A DNA stretch of 45,882 nucleotides, from the NCBI RefSeq assembly GCF_029255185.1, contig NZ_JAPUVO010000094.1, positions 1 to 45,882 on the forward strand. Reading direction: 5' to 3'. The position numbers and the translations under genes are program-made. The DNA comes from Propionivibrio sp. (GTDB lineage: Bacteria; Pseudomonadota; Gammaproteobacteria; Burkholderiales; Rhodocyclaceae). Under the pieces are notes generated by a model that saw only the letters and a list, made by a program, of their open reading frames with translations, searched no databases and was not told the origin of the DNA. Below are positions 24,444-33,316 of this stretch, piece after piece (the stretch's first letter is position 1; each line of letters begins with the position of its first letter).

Positions 24444-24591
24444 CTCTTCAAACGCAGAGGGCGCAAAGAGCGCAGAGGAAGAGTCTTGAAGTCTTGATAC
24501 CCCTTCAAGAAAACTCGCCTATTCATTCTGTTTCATCTTTCAAGTATTTCTCCGCGCACTCTGCGCCTCTGCGTTCTCTGCGTTGAAAGAG
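24444..24591. repeat. CGCAGAG-type hairpin repeat, copy 3
   Basis: The left arm (24444-24479, CTCTTCAAACGCAGAGG...) is nearly complementary to the right arm (24550-24591, ending CGTTGAAAGAG). The loop contains a second inverted repeat around TCTTGAAG/CTTCAAGA. It occupies the whole gap between mlaF and mlaE and ends two bases before the mlaE stop, so it could dampen expression of mlaF relative to mlaE or stabilise the mRNA. Confidence 0.88.
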
Positions 24592-24592
24592 C

Positions 24593-25393
24593 TTACCTGC
24601 TCATCAGGAAGGTAAAAACCATGTCGGCGAGAATGATGCCGATACAGCCGAGCACGACCGAGCGCGTTGTTGCCTGCCCCACGCCTTCGGCGCCGGCGCT
24701 CACATTGAAACCGTTGGCAGTGCCGATCAGGGTGATGATCACGGCGAAGATGAAGCTCTTGAGCACTCCGTGAATGACATCGTCGGCGACCAGCACTTCG
24801 AAGCTGCGGTCGAAGAAAATTCCCATTGGCAGACTCAGTTCGCCAGCGCAATACAGCGCTCCGCCGAACAGCGCAATCAGGTCGGAGAGGATAGTCAGTG
24901 CCGGCAGGGTAAGCAGCATGGCGGCGAGCAGCGGCGCCACCAGATAACGCACCGGGTTGATGCCGATCACACGCAAGGCGTCGATCTCCTGCGAAATCTG
25001 CATGGTGCCGATACGTGCGGCAATCGCCGAACCGGAACGTCCGGCGACGAAGATGCCGGTGATCAGCGGCGCGAATTCGCGCGTTACCGACAGCGAAATG
25101 CCGAGCACCACCTGCCCCTCGGCGCCAAAGGTACGCAGCGTATAAATGCCCTGGATGGCCAGCATCATGCCGACGGCAAATGAGGCCAGCGCGACAATCG
25201 GAATGGCGTTCACACCGACGCCAACTGCCTCCTTGAACACCGCAGAGAGGCGCACCGGCTGCCGGCGCCAGCGCCCGAACAATAGCCAATAGAAGGCCTC
25301 GACCAGCAACGCGGCATGATAGCCGACCTCCCTGACCGCTTGCAGGCTGCGCTGACCGACTAGAGCGACAAAGGACGTGAGAGGATCAGGCAC
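24593..25393 (-). CDS. mlaE: ABC transporter permease, MlaE-like
   Basis: The 266-residue MlaE/YrbE-family permease has five to six membrane helices, with family motifs TREFAPLITGIFVAGRSGSA and IGTMQISQEIDALRVIGINP. It forms the inner-membrane lipid channel. Its ATG overlaps the STAS gene by 8 bases, so the regulator and transporter are translationally coupled. Confidence 0.94.
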   Translation of the reverse strand: MPDPLTSFVALVGQRSLQAVREVGYHAALLVEAFYWLLFGRWRRQPVRLSAVFKEAVGVGVNAIPIVALASFAVGMMLAIQGIYTLRTFGAEGQVVLGISLSVTREFAPLITGIFVAGRSGSAIAARIGTMQISQEIDALRVIGINPVRYLVAPLLAAMLLTLPALTILSDLIALFGGALYCAGELSLPMGIFFDRSFEVLVADDVIHGVLKSFIFAVIITLIGTANGFNVSAGAEGVGQATTRSVVLGCIGIILADMVFTFLMSR

Positions 25394-25715
25394 TTTCCAG
25401 GCGCTCCTCGATTGACGCGTGGATCGGGAACACCTTGTCGAGCCGCGCCAGCTTGAGCACGTTCATCGCCGACTGCGCCACCGCGACCAGACCGAATTCC
25501 AGCCCCTGCTTCTTGGCAGTTTGATAGCCCTCGACCAGGCTCGCCACACCGGAGCTGTCCATGTAGCTTACCGCCGAGAGCTCGACGAGCAGTGGCGCCT
25601 TCAGCTTGAGGCAATCCAGGATGGCCTCGCGCGCCCGGGGCGAGGAATGCAGGTCAACGTCGCCGCAGAGTCGGACAATCTTGAATGGCGGCCAGTCTTC
25701 GATCTTAATATCCAC
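25386..25715 (-). CDS. STAS-domain protein (anti-sigma antagonist type; MlaB-like position)
   Basis: This 109-residue single STAS domain has the phosphorylation-site motif YMDSSGVASL, serines 54-55, matching the phospho-serine segment of SpoIIAA/RsbV. In Mla operons the equivalent position holds MlaB, also a STAS protein, which binds MlaF. Here the gene both overlaps the permease gene by 8 bases and is preceded by a kinase and a phosphatase gene of the partner-switch type. So it may serve as a phosphorylatable MlaB (inference). Confidence 0.85.
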   Translation of the reverse strand: MDIKIEDWPPFKIVRLCGDVDLHSSPRAREAILDCLKLKAPLLVELSAVSYMDSSGVASLVEGYQTAKKQGLEFGLVAVAQSAMNVLKLARLDKVFPIHASIEERLESA

Positions 25716-25724
25716 TGCGATTCC

Positions 25725-26135
25725 TCAATAAATTCGTTTGGTGAGTTGCAAGCAGTTGGTAAAGCCTTGCGGCGCTTCAATGTAAGCCACGCTGTCCATC
25801 AACTCGCGCATGAAGCGCACACCGAGCCCGCCAGGTCGTAATTCATCGAGTTCCCTGGGGCGCAAATCCACGTCGCTTACCGGCAGGCCATTATCCAGTA
25901 AATGCGCCACCAACACAGCGTCATCAACAGCAAGACGCAGCGTGAAATGCTGCCCATCGGCAAACCGATAAGCATGCTGGATAACATTCATGCACGCCTC
26001 GTTGATTGCCAGCACGACCTGCTCGCCGCATTGTTCACTATTGCCCGCGTGCTGGCAGGCAGCGCGCACCGCCGCGCGAACTGCGGCAAGTACCCCGGTG
26101 CTTGCCGCAAAGTTTTGATCGAGCAGGGTCTCCAT
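25725..26135 (-). CDS. RsbW-like serine kinase / anti-sigma factor (HATPase)
   Basis: The 136-residue GHKL ATPase has the N-box NEACMNVIQHAY, DNGLPVSDVD (G1) and GGLGVRFMRELMDSV (G2). The closest functional class is RsbW/SpoIIAB, which phosphorylates a STAS partner and may bind a sigma factor. Its start shares one base with the stop of the phosphatase gene (TGATG). No sigma factor gene is nearby. Confidence 0.88.
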   Translation of the reverse strand: METLLDQNFAASTGVLAAVRAAVRAACQHAGNSEQCGEQVVLAINEACMNVIQHAYRFADGQHFTLRLAVDDAVLVAHLLDNGLPVSDVDLRPRELDELRPGGLGVRFMRELMDSVAYIEAPQGFTNCLQLTKRIY

Positions 26136-27403
26136 CAGCCGATCACCAGCAGGGTCAGGTCGTCATGCAGACGCACGCCGGGGCGAACCAGCGCCTCGGC
26201 GACGCGCGCCAACTGATCGGCCGCTGGCAACGCGGCATGCCGATCGAGCAGCGCTTGCAGGCCGGCAAGCGCCAGCATTCTGCCATCATCGGCCCGGCCT
26301 TCCGTCACCCCGTCGGTAAACAGATAAAGGCGTCCGCCATCAAGTTTCAGGCGCTGTTCGGCGTAGCTCATGCCCGGCACGATGCCAAGCGGCGGCGAGG
26401 ATTCCTCAAGCTCGTGGTAGGCGCCCATCCGGTCCCGATAGAGTGGCGGCTGGTGCCCCGCGTTGGCAAACAAGATCTCTCCGCTCGCCGGATCGAAGAC
26501 CCCCAGCGCCATAGTGACGAACATGCCGCGACTGGCTGTCTCGGAAATTTCGTCGTTGAGGATGGACAGCAATTGTGCGCAGTCATGCACTGTCTTGCCG
26601 AGGCAACGGAACAGACTGATTGTCTTGGCCATGAGCATGGCCGCATTCATTCCCTTGCCCGACACATCACCCAGCCCCCAGGCGATACGCCCATCAGCGA
26701 GAGTGAAGAAATCATAAAAATCGCCGGAAACCTCCAGCGCAGACAGGTTAAGCCCCTGCAAGGGAAAGTCGACCTTCGGCGGGGCCGGCAGCAGATCGCG
26801 CTGAATCTCGCGCGCTAGATCGAGTTCGCGCCGCATGCGTTCCTGCTCAACCAGCGCTTCGGTCATCTGAGCGTTGTGCACGGCCAACGAAACCATTCCG
26901 GCCAGCACCTGCAGAAACCGCTTGTCAGCCAAATCAAAAAGCCCGTCGCCCTTGCGCTTGTTGATAACTTCCAGGGCGCCCAGCATGCGCCCCTTGACCA
27001 TCAGGGGAGCACACAGGATAGAGCGGGTGGTAAAGCCGGTATGGTCATCGACAGCGGTGCAAAAATCGCCATCAACCGACACGTCGCGCACCATCTGGAC
27101 TGAATTGCTGGCCAGCGCGCGGCCGATAATCCCCTGATTTCTGGCGATGGTCAGCCCTTCGATGGAGACCGGTCCGGCGCAGGCCAGGCAGGTCAGCTTC
27201 TCGTTCGGCGCATCGAGCAGGAAGATCGAAGCCGCTTCGGTATTCATGTAGGCCATGATCTGGTGAATCGCGTTGGCCAGCGTTTCACTCATCGCGGGAG
27301 ATCCCACGAAGTCCTGGCTGATCGCCAGAAGCAGTTCCATATCGCCCGTCAACGGTGGATTGGCGCTGTTTTCGACCCGTTGTTTAGCGTGTTCGATCGT
27401 CAC
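26135..27403 (-). CDS. GAF plus PPM-type (SpoIIE/RsbU-like) protein phosphatase
   Basis: The 422-residue cytosolic protein has a GAF sensor domain (about residues 30-180) and a SpoIIE-type phosphatase domain (about 205-420: EVSGDFYDFF, GLGDVSGKGMNAAML, LTLLVIG) with the metal-binding aspartates GD and GLGD present. It is predicted to dephosphorylate the STAS protein in response to a GAF ligand. First gene of the operon. Confidence 0.9.
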   Translation of the reverse strand: MTIEHAKQRVENSANPPLTGDMELLLAISQDFVGSPAMSETLANAIHQIMAYMNTEAASIFLLDAPNEKLTCLACAGPVSIEGLTIARNQGIIGRALASNSVQMVRDVSVDGDFCTAVDDHTGFTTRSILCAPLMVKGRMLGALEVINKRKGDGLFDLADKRFLQVLAGMVSLAVHNAQMTEALVEQERMRRELDLAREIQRDLLPAPPKVDFPLQGLNLSALEVSGDFYDFFTLADGRIAWGLGDVSGKGMNAAMLMAKTISLFRCLGKTVHDCAQLLSILNDEISETASRGMFVTMALGVFDPASGEILFANAGHQPPLYRDRMGAYHELEESSPPLGIVPGMSYAEQRLKLDGGRLYLFTDGVTEGRADDGRMLALAGLQALLDRHAALPAADQLARVAEALVRPGVRLHDDLTLLVIG

Positions 27404-27537
27404 TGAACGAAGCTCCGATTCGGCATGCGGTGATTATCGCATTACGTAACCGCTGCGTACGTTTTCCAGAATTTGCCATGCAGTTAAGTACAAAGGCATA
27501 ATGCGAAGGCAGCACTTTACCAACAAGGACAAAACCA

Positions 27538-28092
27538 ATGAACAAGACTTCATCACTGCCATGGCACAATTTTCTAGTGCTTGCCTTGGCCCTGGCCTCC
27601 GCCACAACGTACGCTCGCAATACAAGATTGCTGTTTCCGATCACTGAAGTGACAAAATCGTCGCGCGCTCAACAGATCATTGGGCAGGACATGCGGCTCT
27701 ATTTTGGGGAGTCTCTACCAAAAGAGATTGGCACGCCCGACATAATCGAAGAGGTTTCGGTAAAGGCTGTGGCAAACCCGGTGCGATCCCCAGGAGCAAA
27801 ATATAACGAAGAAGAATCCGATCAACGAACGTGTCGTGAAGCATTCCGTATGGCCCTGTCGGACCTTAGCCAGAAAAGTCGGAACAAAGGCGGGGATGCG
27901 GTTATAAACATTGTCAGTTTTTATAACAGTGTCGAAATGAGCAGTCCTACAGAATACGAATGTCATTCCGGAATGACACGTTCAGTGGTTGAATTGAAAG
28001 GGCGTATCGTAAAGCTCAATCCGTCCGCTGCCCTCCATAGCGGATCACAGAGGCTACAGAGCAACGCTGGTGAAATTATGCCTCGTCAGTAG
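27538..28092 (+). CDS. Exported protein, related to proteins often mislabelled 'excinuclease ATPase subunit'; 3' end altered
   Basis: The 184-codon frame has a signal peptide (LVLALALASATTYARN, cleavage near ARN) and a body ending SVVELKGRIVKL, with a conserved GGDAVINIVSFY segment and cysteines in QRTCREAF and EYECHSG. The family is known from proteobacteria, without function. The final 24 residues, NPSAALHSGSQ to MPRQ, look unrelated and run toward the ISL3 remnant, so the natural stop near 28020 was probably lost by an insertion or deletion. Confidence 0.65.
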   Translation: MNKTSSLPWHNFLVLALALASATTYARNTRLLFPITEVTKSSRAQQIIGQDMRLYFGESLPKEIGTPDIIEEVSVKAVANPVRSPGAKYNEEESDQRTCREAFRMALSDLSQKSRNKGGDAVINIVSFYNSVEMSSPTEYECHSGMTRSVVELKGRIVKLNPSAALHSGSQRLQSNAGEIMPRQ

Positions 28093-28101
28093 AATCTGTG
28101 G

Positions 28102-28818
28102 ATAAGTTCGGACCGTCGTGAGGTTGTAGCGAAGCAGATCACGCAGGCGAACGCGCTGGTTGCCGGTAAGCTTTGTCTTGCGCTTGAGCAGGCACCATCG
28201 CGACTTATGGAAGACCGGTTCAAAGCCATCCTGGACGAGTCGGCGCGCCTCGGCGGCGCGAACCTCATCGAGCGCGTCATTCATCTTGGCGACGATATGA
28301 AAGCGGCCGAGGATATTGAGGGCGTTAGTACAGCGCTCGCGGATGACGCGCAGGTACGGCTTCCACATGTCGGAGCAGACGAACTCGATCTTCGCGGAAA
28401 GCGCCTTGCCGATCCACAGTAGCCGAGTGCAGTGCCCGTCGATCTGGTAGACCAGGGTCAGGTACTTGTGGCCCTTGGCATACGTCACTTCGTCGACGCC
28501 GATCGCCTGGATCGGTCCCAGGGTTCGCTGTTCGAGGCCCCAGGCAACGCCGTATTCGACGGCCTGGCAGACCTTCTCCCATGACGTATGGAATGACCGT
28601 GCGGTCTCCGTCCACGACAGCTTTCTCGCCCAATGGGCAAGAAACAGCATATAGGCCGTCGTCAGTTGATGCTTGCCGCAACCCCACGGCACCTGCTCGA
28701 CCTTGACGCCGCAGGTCCGACAATCGATCCGGCGCATGCGGTAAAGTAGCAGGACCATGAAACCCCAGAAGGGGACGAATTCGAAACGACGTTGCGCCAG
28801 ATGATCGTAGGTGGGGCC
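28102..28818 (-). pseudogene. ISL3-family transposase remnant
   Basis: The frame from about 28818 to 28102 contains GPTYDHLAQRRFEFVPFWGF, a zinc-finger-type CRTCGVKVE, the DDE-region IGVDEVTYAKGHKYLTLVYQ and LLKRKTKLTGNQRVRLRDLL, all typical of ISL3 transposases. It is cut before the N-terminus at the higBA remnant. The C-terminal 100 or so residues after NLTTVRTY are missing. Annotated starts such as 28758 are only internal methionines. Confidence 0.85.
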
Positions 28819-28914
28819 GGGTACCGCGTTTATTACGCGCAGGTTGGCAATCAGGTGATATTGCTCACCAGTGGTGGTGACAAGAAGTCGCAGAACAGGG
28901 AAATCCTGAATTGA
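28807..28914 (+). pseudogene. HigB/RelE-type toxin C-terminal remnant
   Basis: The frame VGGAGYRVYYAQVGNQVILL and then TSGGDKKSQNREILN, followed by TGA (28912-28914), resembles the end of HigB-like addiction-module killer proteins (GAGYRVYF...GGDK pattern). The N-terminal half is absent where the ISL3 transposase fragment begins. Confidence 0.7.
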
Positions 28915-28988
28915 AAACGCTTTCTGCGATTCTCAAGGCCATGGGGATGCGGCTGGCCGTACAGCCGATTTATCAGTTGCATGCCTGA
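28911..28988 (+). pseudogene. HigA-type antitoxin C-terminal remnant
   Basis: The frame LKTLSAILKAMGMRLAVQPI ending at 28988 resembles the C-terminal tail of HigA antitoxins. It begins where the toxin remnant stops, so a deletion has removed the toxin end and most of the antitoxin. Confidence 0.65.
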
Positions 28989-29010
28989 CCACATTTACGC
29001 ATCGCCAGCT

Positions 29011-30180
29011 TCAAGGCCAGGCGCGTGCGCCCCAGATCATCCGTTTGGCGACGAAATGACGCAGTGGCGGGTAGAGGTCAAGGGCCAGCAGGCCGAGACC
29101 GCGCGCGCAACGTAGCGGCGCCAGGTCATTGGAAAAGAGGCGCACGATGCTATCCGTGAACGCCATGCTGTAGCGTCGGTCGATCCGGCGACCGCGCGCG
29201 TAGGCGGCTAGCGCTGTCGTGTTGCCGGCATCGTCAGGGCCATGATCGAGCAGCGCTGTGGCAAGTTCGATGGCATCGCGCAGGCCGAGGTTGAAACCCT
29301 GGCCGGAAACCGGGTGCAGGGTTTGTGCGCAGTTGCCGATCCATACCTGACGCGGCCGGGTGATCTGCGACCGGACGCGCAGCGCCAGCGGGAAGCCGGA
29401 ACGCGGGCCGCAACTGACGAAATCGAGGCGCTTGCCAAACTGCTCGCGCAGCGCGGCGAGGAAGGCTTCGTCGCTGTACGCGAGCAGCCGTGCCGCCTTA
29501 TCCGCAGGTGCGGTGAACACCACCGAGTAGTCCTGCCCAAGCGGCAACAGCGCCAGTGGACCATCCGGCGTAAAACGCTCCCAGGCGCGGTTGTGGTGCG
29601 GCGATGCCGGGCGGGCTTGCGCGACGATGGCGTGCTGGTGGTAGTCACGTACCCTGATGTCGGGGTTGCCCTCCGGCGTGCCCTCGGCATGGACGATAAG
29701 TTTGGCCGTGATGCGCATCGCTGCGCCTTGGTGCGCAAGCGTTGCGGTGATCTGATCTTTACTCATTTTGCTGCCGGTTTCGATAGAATCGACGACGCAC
29801 TCGGAGATCAACTGCCCGGGCGCGATGCGTGCGGCGAGAGCGGCGGCGAGGTCGCGGTAGGGCATGACATAACCGAGCGCCGGGGCGCCGTAATCCTTGG
29901 CGGTCAGCAGCGTTCGCCCGAAGCCGCCGCGCTGCGACACATGGATTTCGCTGATCGCTGTGCCGGCACGGGCATTCCAGGCGTGCAGTCCTTCGAGCAG
30001 TTGCTGGCTGCCGTGCGCCAGCGCCAGGGCGCGCGGGTCGTCGGCCCAGGCGTCGCGCCGACGTGCGTCAATCAGCAATACGCGCAGCGTGCTGTCGGCC
30101 AATGACAGCGCCAGCGCCATGCCGACCGGGCCGGCGCCGATGATCAGGACGTCGGTATCGAGTGCGGTGGGGTCAGTCAC
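29011..30180 (-). CDS. ubiH: Ubiquinone biosynthesis FAD-dependent hydroxylase, UbiH-like
   Basis: The 389-residue aromatic hydroxylase has a Rossmann FAD motif GAGPVGMALALS (residues 16-27) and a second FAD motif GNCAQTLHPVSGQGFNLGLRD. Placed next to pepP, as in many proteobacteria, it is probably UbiH, which hydroxylates the benzoquinone ring during ubiquinone synthesis at the inner membrane. Distinguishing UbiH, UbiF or UbiI by sequence alone is not possible. Overlaps pepP by 8 bases. Confidence 0.88.
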   Translation of the reverse strand: MTDPTALDTDVLIIGAGPVGMALALSLADSTLRVLLIDARRRDAWADDPRALALAHGSQQLLEGLHAWNARAGTAISEIHVSQRGGFGRTLLTAKDYGAPALGYVMPYRDLAAALAARIAPGQLISECVVDSIETGSKMSKDQITATLAHQGAAMRITAKLIVHAEGTPEGNPDIRVRDYHQHAIVAQARPASPHHNRAWERFTPDGPLALLPLGQDYSVVFTAPADKAARLLAYSDEAFLAALREQFGKRLDFVSCGPRSGFPLALRVRSQITRPRQVWIGNCAQTLHPVSGQGFNLGLRDAIELATALLDHGPDDAGNTTALAAYARGRRIDRRYSMAFTDSIVRLFSNDLAPLRCARGLGLLALDLYPPLRHFVAKRMIWGARAWP

Positions 30181-31471
30181 GACGCATCACTTCTTCAATC
30201 TCGGCAATGGTTTTCGGCGCACTGGTGTAAACATCGCAGCCATCGGTCGTAACAAACAGGTCATCCTCGATGCGGATGCCGACGCCGTGCAGCTGCTCCG
30301 GAACGCCGGCGGCGGGGCGGATGTAAAGGCCAGGCTCAACGGTCAGCGCCATTCCCGGCTCAAGTCGAACCCAGTCGTCGCCGGCCTTGTAGTCGCCGGC
30401 ATCGTGCACGTCAAGGCCAAGCCAGTGCCCGGTACGGTGCATGTAATAGGGCTTGTAGGCTTCACTTTCGATAGCGCCATCAACGCTGCCGGTCAGTAGC
30501 CCGAGGTCAATCATTCCCTGCACCAGAACGTGCAGCGCGGCTTCGTGGTAGGCAATGAAGGGCGCGCCGGGTTTGACTTCGCTGACTGCCGCGTTCTGTG
30601 CGGCGAGAACGATTTCATAGGCGTCGCGCTGGACGCCGCTGAAGCGGCCGTTGACCGGGAATGTTCGCGTAATGTCAGAGGCATATCCCTGTACTTCGCA
30701 GCCAGCGTCGATGAGTACCAGCGCGTGCTCGGCCAGCAGCTTGTTGTTTTCGATGTAGTGCAGGACGCAGGCATTGTGACCGGCGGCGACGATCGGTGAA
30801 TAAGCATGGCCGTCGGCGCCACGTTTGCGAAATTCGTAGCCAAGCTCGGCTTCGAGTTCGTATTCGACCATGCCTGGACGGCATGCGCGCATGGCGCACG
30901 CATGCCCGGCCGAGGCGATGGCGGCGGCGTGGCGCATGATTTTTGTTTCGTAACTGTCCTTGAGCAGGCGCATGTGGTCGAGCGTTCCTCGCAGGTCGTA
31001 AAGTTCGCCGGGCGCGCGCTTGCCGGCACGGCTTTGCGCGCGCACTGCGTTGAGCGCGCTGACAATTTTTGTGTCCCAGGCGGGGTCGTGGCCAAGGGCG
31101 TGCCATAGTGCGCTGCGATTGGCAATCAGCTCGGGAAGCTTTTGCTCGAAGCTGGTGAAGTCATAGGCTTCGTCAAAACCGAAGGCATCGCGCGCCGCTT
31201 CCGGGCCGTAGCGAAAGCCATCCCAGACTTCGCGTTCTTCATTCTTTTCGCGGCAGAAGAGGATGGCTCTGGGTTCCTTGCCGCCGACCAGAATGATAAC
31301 TGCCTCGGGTTCGGGAAAGCCGGAGAGGTACCAGAAATAGCTGTCAAAACGGTAGGGGTGGTGCGAGTCGCGATTGCGTACGCGTTCTGGCGCGGTCGGA
31401 ATGACGGCGACGCCATCGCCAATCCGTTTGAGCAAGGCATTGCGGCGTGTCGAGTAGGGTTCATGCTTCAT
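30173..31471 (-). CDS. pepP: Xaa-Pro aminopeptidase P
   Basis: The 432-residue M24B metallopeptidase has an N-terminal AMP_N domain and a C-terminal pita-bread domain. Metal ligands appear in LIDAGCEVQGYASDITRTFP (D and D), HRTGHWLGLDVHD (H), LTVEPG (E) and GIRIEDD (E), so the Mn-binding set is intact. It removes N-terminal residues preceding proline. ATGA overlap with the murU-like gene. Confidence 0.94.
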   Translation of the reverse strand: MKHEPYSTRRNALLKRIGDGVAVIPTAPERVRNRDSHHPYRFDSYFWYLSGFPEPEAVIILVGGKEPRAILFCREKNEEREVWDGFRYGPEAARDAFGFDEAYDFTSFEQKLPELIANRSALWHALGHDPAWDTKIVSALNAVRAQSRAGKRAPGELYDLRGTLDHMRLLKDSYETKIMRHAAAIASAGHACAMRACRPGMVEYELEAELGYEFRKRGADGHAYSPIVAAGHNACVLHYIENNKLLAEHALVLIDAGCEVQGYASDITRTFPVNGRFSGVQRDAYEIVLAAQNAAVSEVKPGAPFIAYHEAALHVLVQGMIDLGLLTGSVDGAIESEAYKPYYMHRTGHWLGLDVHDAGDYKAGDDWVRLEPGMALTVEPGLYIRPAAGVPEQLHGVGIRIEDDLFVTTDGCDVYTSAPKTIAEIEEVMRRD

Positions 31472-32160
31472 GATGTTGTCCTCAATTGTGCGCGCACTTC
31501 CTGGTCGAGTTCGGCAAGGCGTTGGGGTGTTCCTACGTCGACCCAGCGGCCGGTGTGGCGTTCCCCGCTGACGGTGCTCCGGGCGATTCCGGCGTCGAGC
31601 AGGGGGCGCATTTTCATGATTGCACCAGGGGGCACACCGGCGAAAAACGCCGGCGAGAAAACGCCGGTGCCGGCGTAGGTCAGCGTCGGGCCGATACCGC
31701 TACTCGCGTATCTGACGGTCTCGCCGTCGAGGCAGAAATCACCGCCGGCATGTTGTGGTGGGTTGTCGACAAAAACCAGATGTGCGGTACGTCCGGCCAG
31801 CGCGTGGGCGCGTTTGAAATCCCAGTCGCACCAGACATCGCCATTGACTACCAGAAACGTGTCGTTGCCAAGCAGGCCCAGGGCCTGGGCAATGCCGCCT
31901 GCGGTTTCCAGGGCGCCTGGCGGTTCCGGCGAGTAGCGGATGTGCAGGCCGAATTGGCTGCCGTCGCGCAATAAGGCTTCGATCTGCTCGCCAAGATGGG
32001 CGTGGTTGATGACGACGTCGTGGAAGCCGCTGGCGGCAAGCCGCTCAAGATGCCAGACGATGAGCGGCTTGCCGCCAGCGCACAGTAGTGGCTTGGGCGT
32101 GCTGTCGGTGAGTGGTCGCATGCGTTCACCGCGGCCTGCGGCGAGAATGAAGGCTTTCAT
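31468..32160 (-). CDS. murU: N-acetylmuramate-1-phosphate uridylyltransferase
   Basis: The 230-residue nucleotidyltransferase opens MKAFILAAGRGERMRPLTDS (signature GxGxRMRPLT), with VNGDVWCDWDF as catalytic Asp region. In the order amgK-murU it makes UDP-MurNAc from MurNAc-1-P, the recycling branch that bypasses MurA and can give intrinsic fosfomycin tolerance (family knowledge). Its start shares one base with the amgK stop. Confidence 0.88.
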   Translation of the reverse strand: MKAFILAAGRGERMRPLTDSTPKPLLCAGGKPLIVWHLERLAASGFHDVVINHAHLGEQIEALLRDGSQFGLHIRYSPEPPGALETAGGIAQALGLLGNDTFLVVNGDVWCDWDFKRAHALAGRTAHLVFVDNPPQHAGGDFCLDGETVRYASSGIGPTLTYAGTGVFSPAFFAGVPPGAIMKMRPLLDAGIARSTVSGERHTGRWVDVGTPQRLAELDQEVRAQLRTTS

Positions 32161-33191
32161 TAGAAGGTATAAGCGGCATCGACCGGCCGCTGTTTGAGCT
32201 GGTCGAGCAGGCGCGCCAGGGGCCGCAGTTCGAGGTAGCGTTCGCAGGTCTGGCGCAGATAGGCCATGACCGTCGGCATGTCTTTGAGATAGCCATCCTT
32301 ACCGTCACGCTGGCTAAGACGGGCAAAAATGCCGAGAACCTTGATCTGGCGTTGCGCACCCATCCATTCGTAATCACGGTAAAAATCGTGAAAGTCGGCA
32401 TGCACCGGCAGCCCGGCCTGGCGCGCCATTTCCCAGTAGCGGATGACGAAGTCGAGTTCTTGTGCCTCTTCCCAGTGGATGTAGGCGTCACGGTAGAGCG
32501 AGGCGAGGTCGTAGGTGATCGGGCCGTAAACCGCATCCTGAAAATCGATGATTCCGGGATTGGTGGGAAATGAGGAAACACCACCTTCAGCACAAACCAT
32601 CAGGTTGCGCGAGTGGTAGTCGCGATGGACGAAAACCTGCGGCTGCGCCAGGTTGTTGGCGAGGATCTTTGCGAATACCGAGCGCAGCGTGGCCTGCTGG
32701 CCGCTGTCAAGCGTGATGCCAAGGTGGCGGGCGACATACCAATCGGGGAACAGATCGAGTTCACGGGAAAGCAGTGCGTGGTCGTAGGCGGGGAGGACGC
32801 CAGGCCGGCTGGCGAGCTGGATGCCGACCAGCGCGGCGTTGGCGTCACGATAGAGCGCGGGCGCGGTGCTGGCGTTGAGGACGTCGAGGTAGGTGGTGTG
32901 GCCGAGGTCGGAGAGGAGCAGAAAGCCCTGCGCCAGGTCTTGGGCATAAACGTCAGGGACGTGCACGCCGGCATCGCGCAAGAGCATTGCAACCTTGAGA
33001 AAAGGGCGGCAATCTTCGTGCTCGGGAGGCGCATCCATGACAATACGGGTGCTGTTATCCGGCAAGGTGAGACGGAAATAACGACGGAAACTGGCGTCGG
33101 TCGATGCCGGCGCCAGGGACAATTCCTGATCTGGGTACTGGGGCAAGAAGTGGCGATCAAGCCAGTCGCGCAGCAGGACAGTACGCGGCAT
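32160..33191 (-). CDS. amgK: N-acetylmuramate/N-acetylglucosamine kinase
   Basis: The 343-residue APH-fold kinase has the catalytic loop HRDYHSRNLMV and metal loop IIDFQDAVYGPITYDLASL, typical of AmgK. With murU it forms the MurNAc recycling pathway, supplying UDP-MurNAc. Divergent from lptD, as in Pseudomonas and many betaproteobacteria; the 125-base gap probably contains both promoters. Confidence 0.9.
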   Translation of the reverse strand: MPRTVLLRDWLDRHFLPQYPDQELSLAPASTDASFRRYFRLTLPDNSTRIVMDAPPEHEDCRPFLKVAMLLRDAGVHVPDVYAQDLAQGFLLLSDLGHTTYLDVLNASTAPALYRDANAALVGIQLASRPGVLPAYDHALLSRELDLFPDWYVARHLGITLDSGQQATLRSVFAKILANNLAQPQVFVHRDYHSRNLMVCAEGGVSSFPTNPGIIDFQDAVYGPITYDLASLYRDAYIHWEEAQELDFVIRYWEMARQAGLPVHADFHDFYRDYEWMGAQRQIKVLGIFARLSQRDGKDGYLKDMPTVMAYLRQTCERYLELRPLARLLDQLKQRPVDAAYTF

Positions 33192-33316
33192 GCCGCTTCT
33201 CCTTGAGCTATGGTGCTAAAATGCGACGATTTTACCACTCGTACCACTTGCCCCGCTGGTCGCTGCGCTGTCGGGAAACAACCCGAGTTCGCTGCATTTT
33301 TTACTGATGGTTCCGG

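Noticed and set aside
1223-24591. CRISPR-like array suggested by repeated CGCAGAG words
   Set aside because: The repeats lack regular unique spacers, are palindromic over their whole length and have no cas genes.
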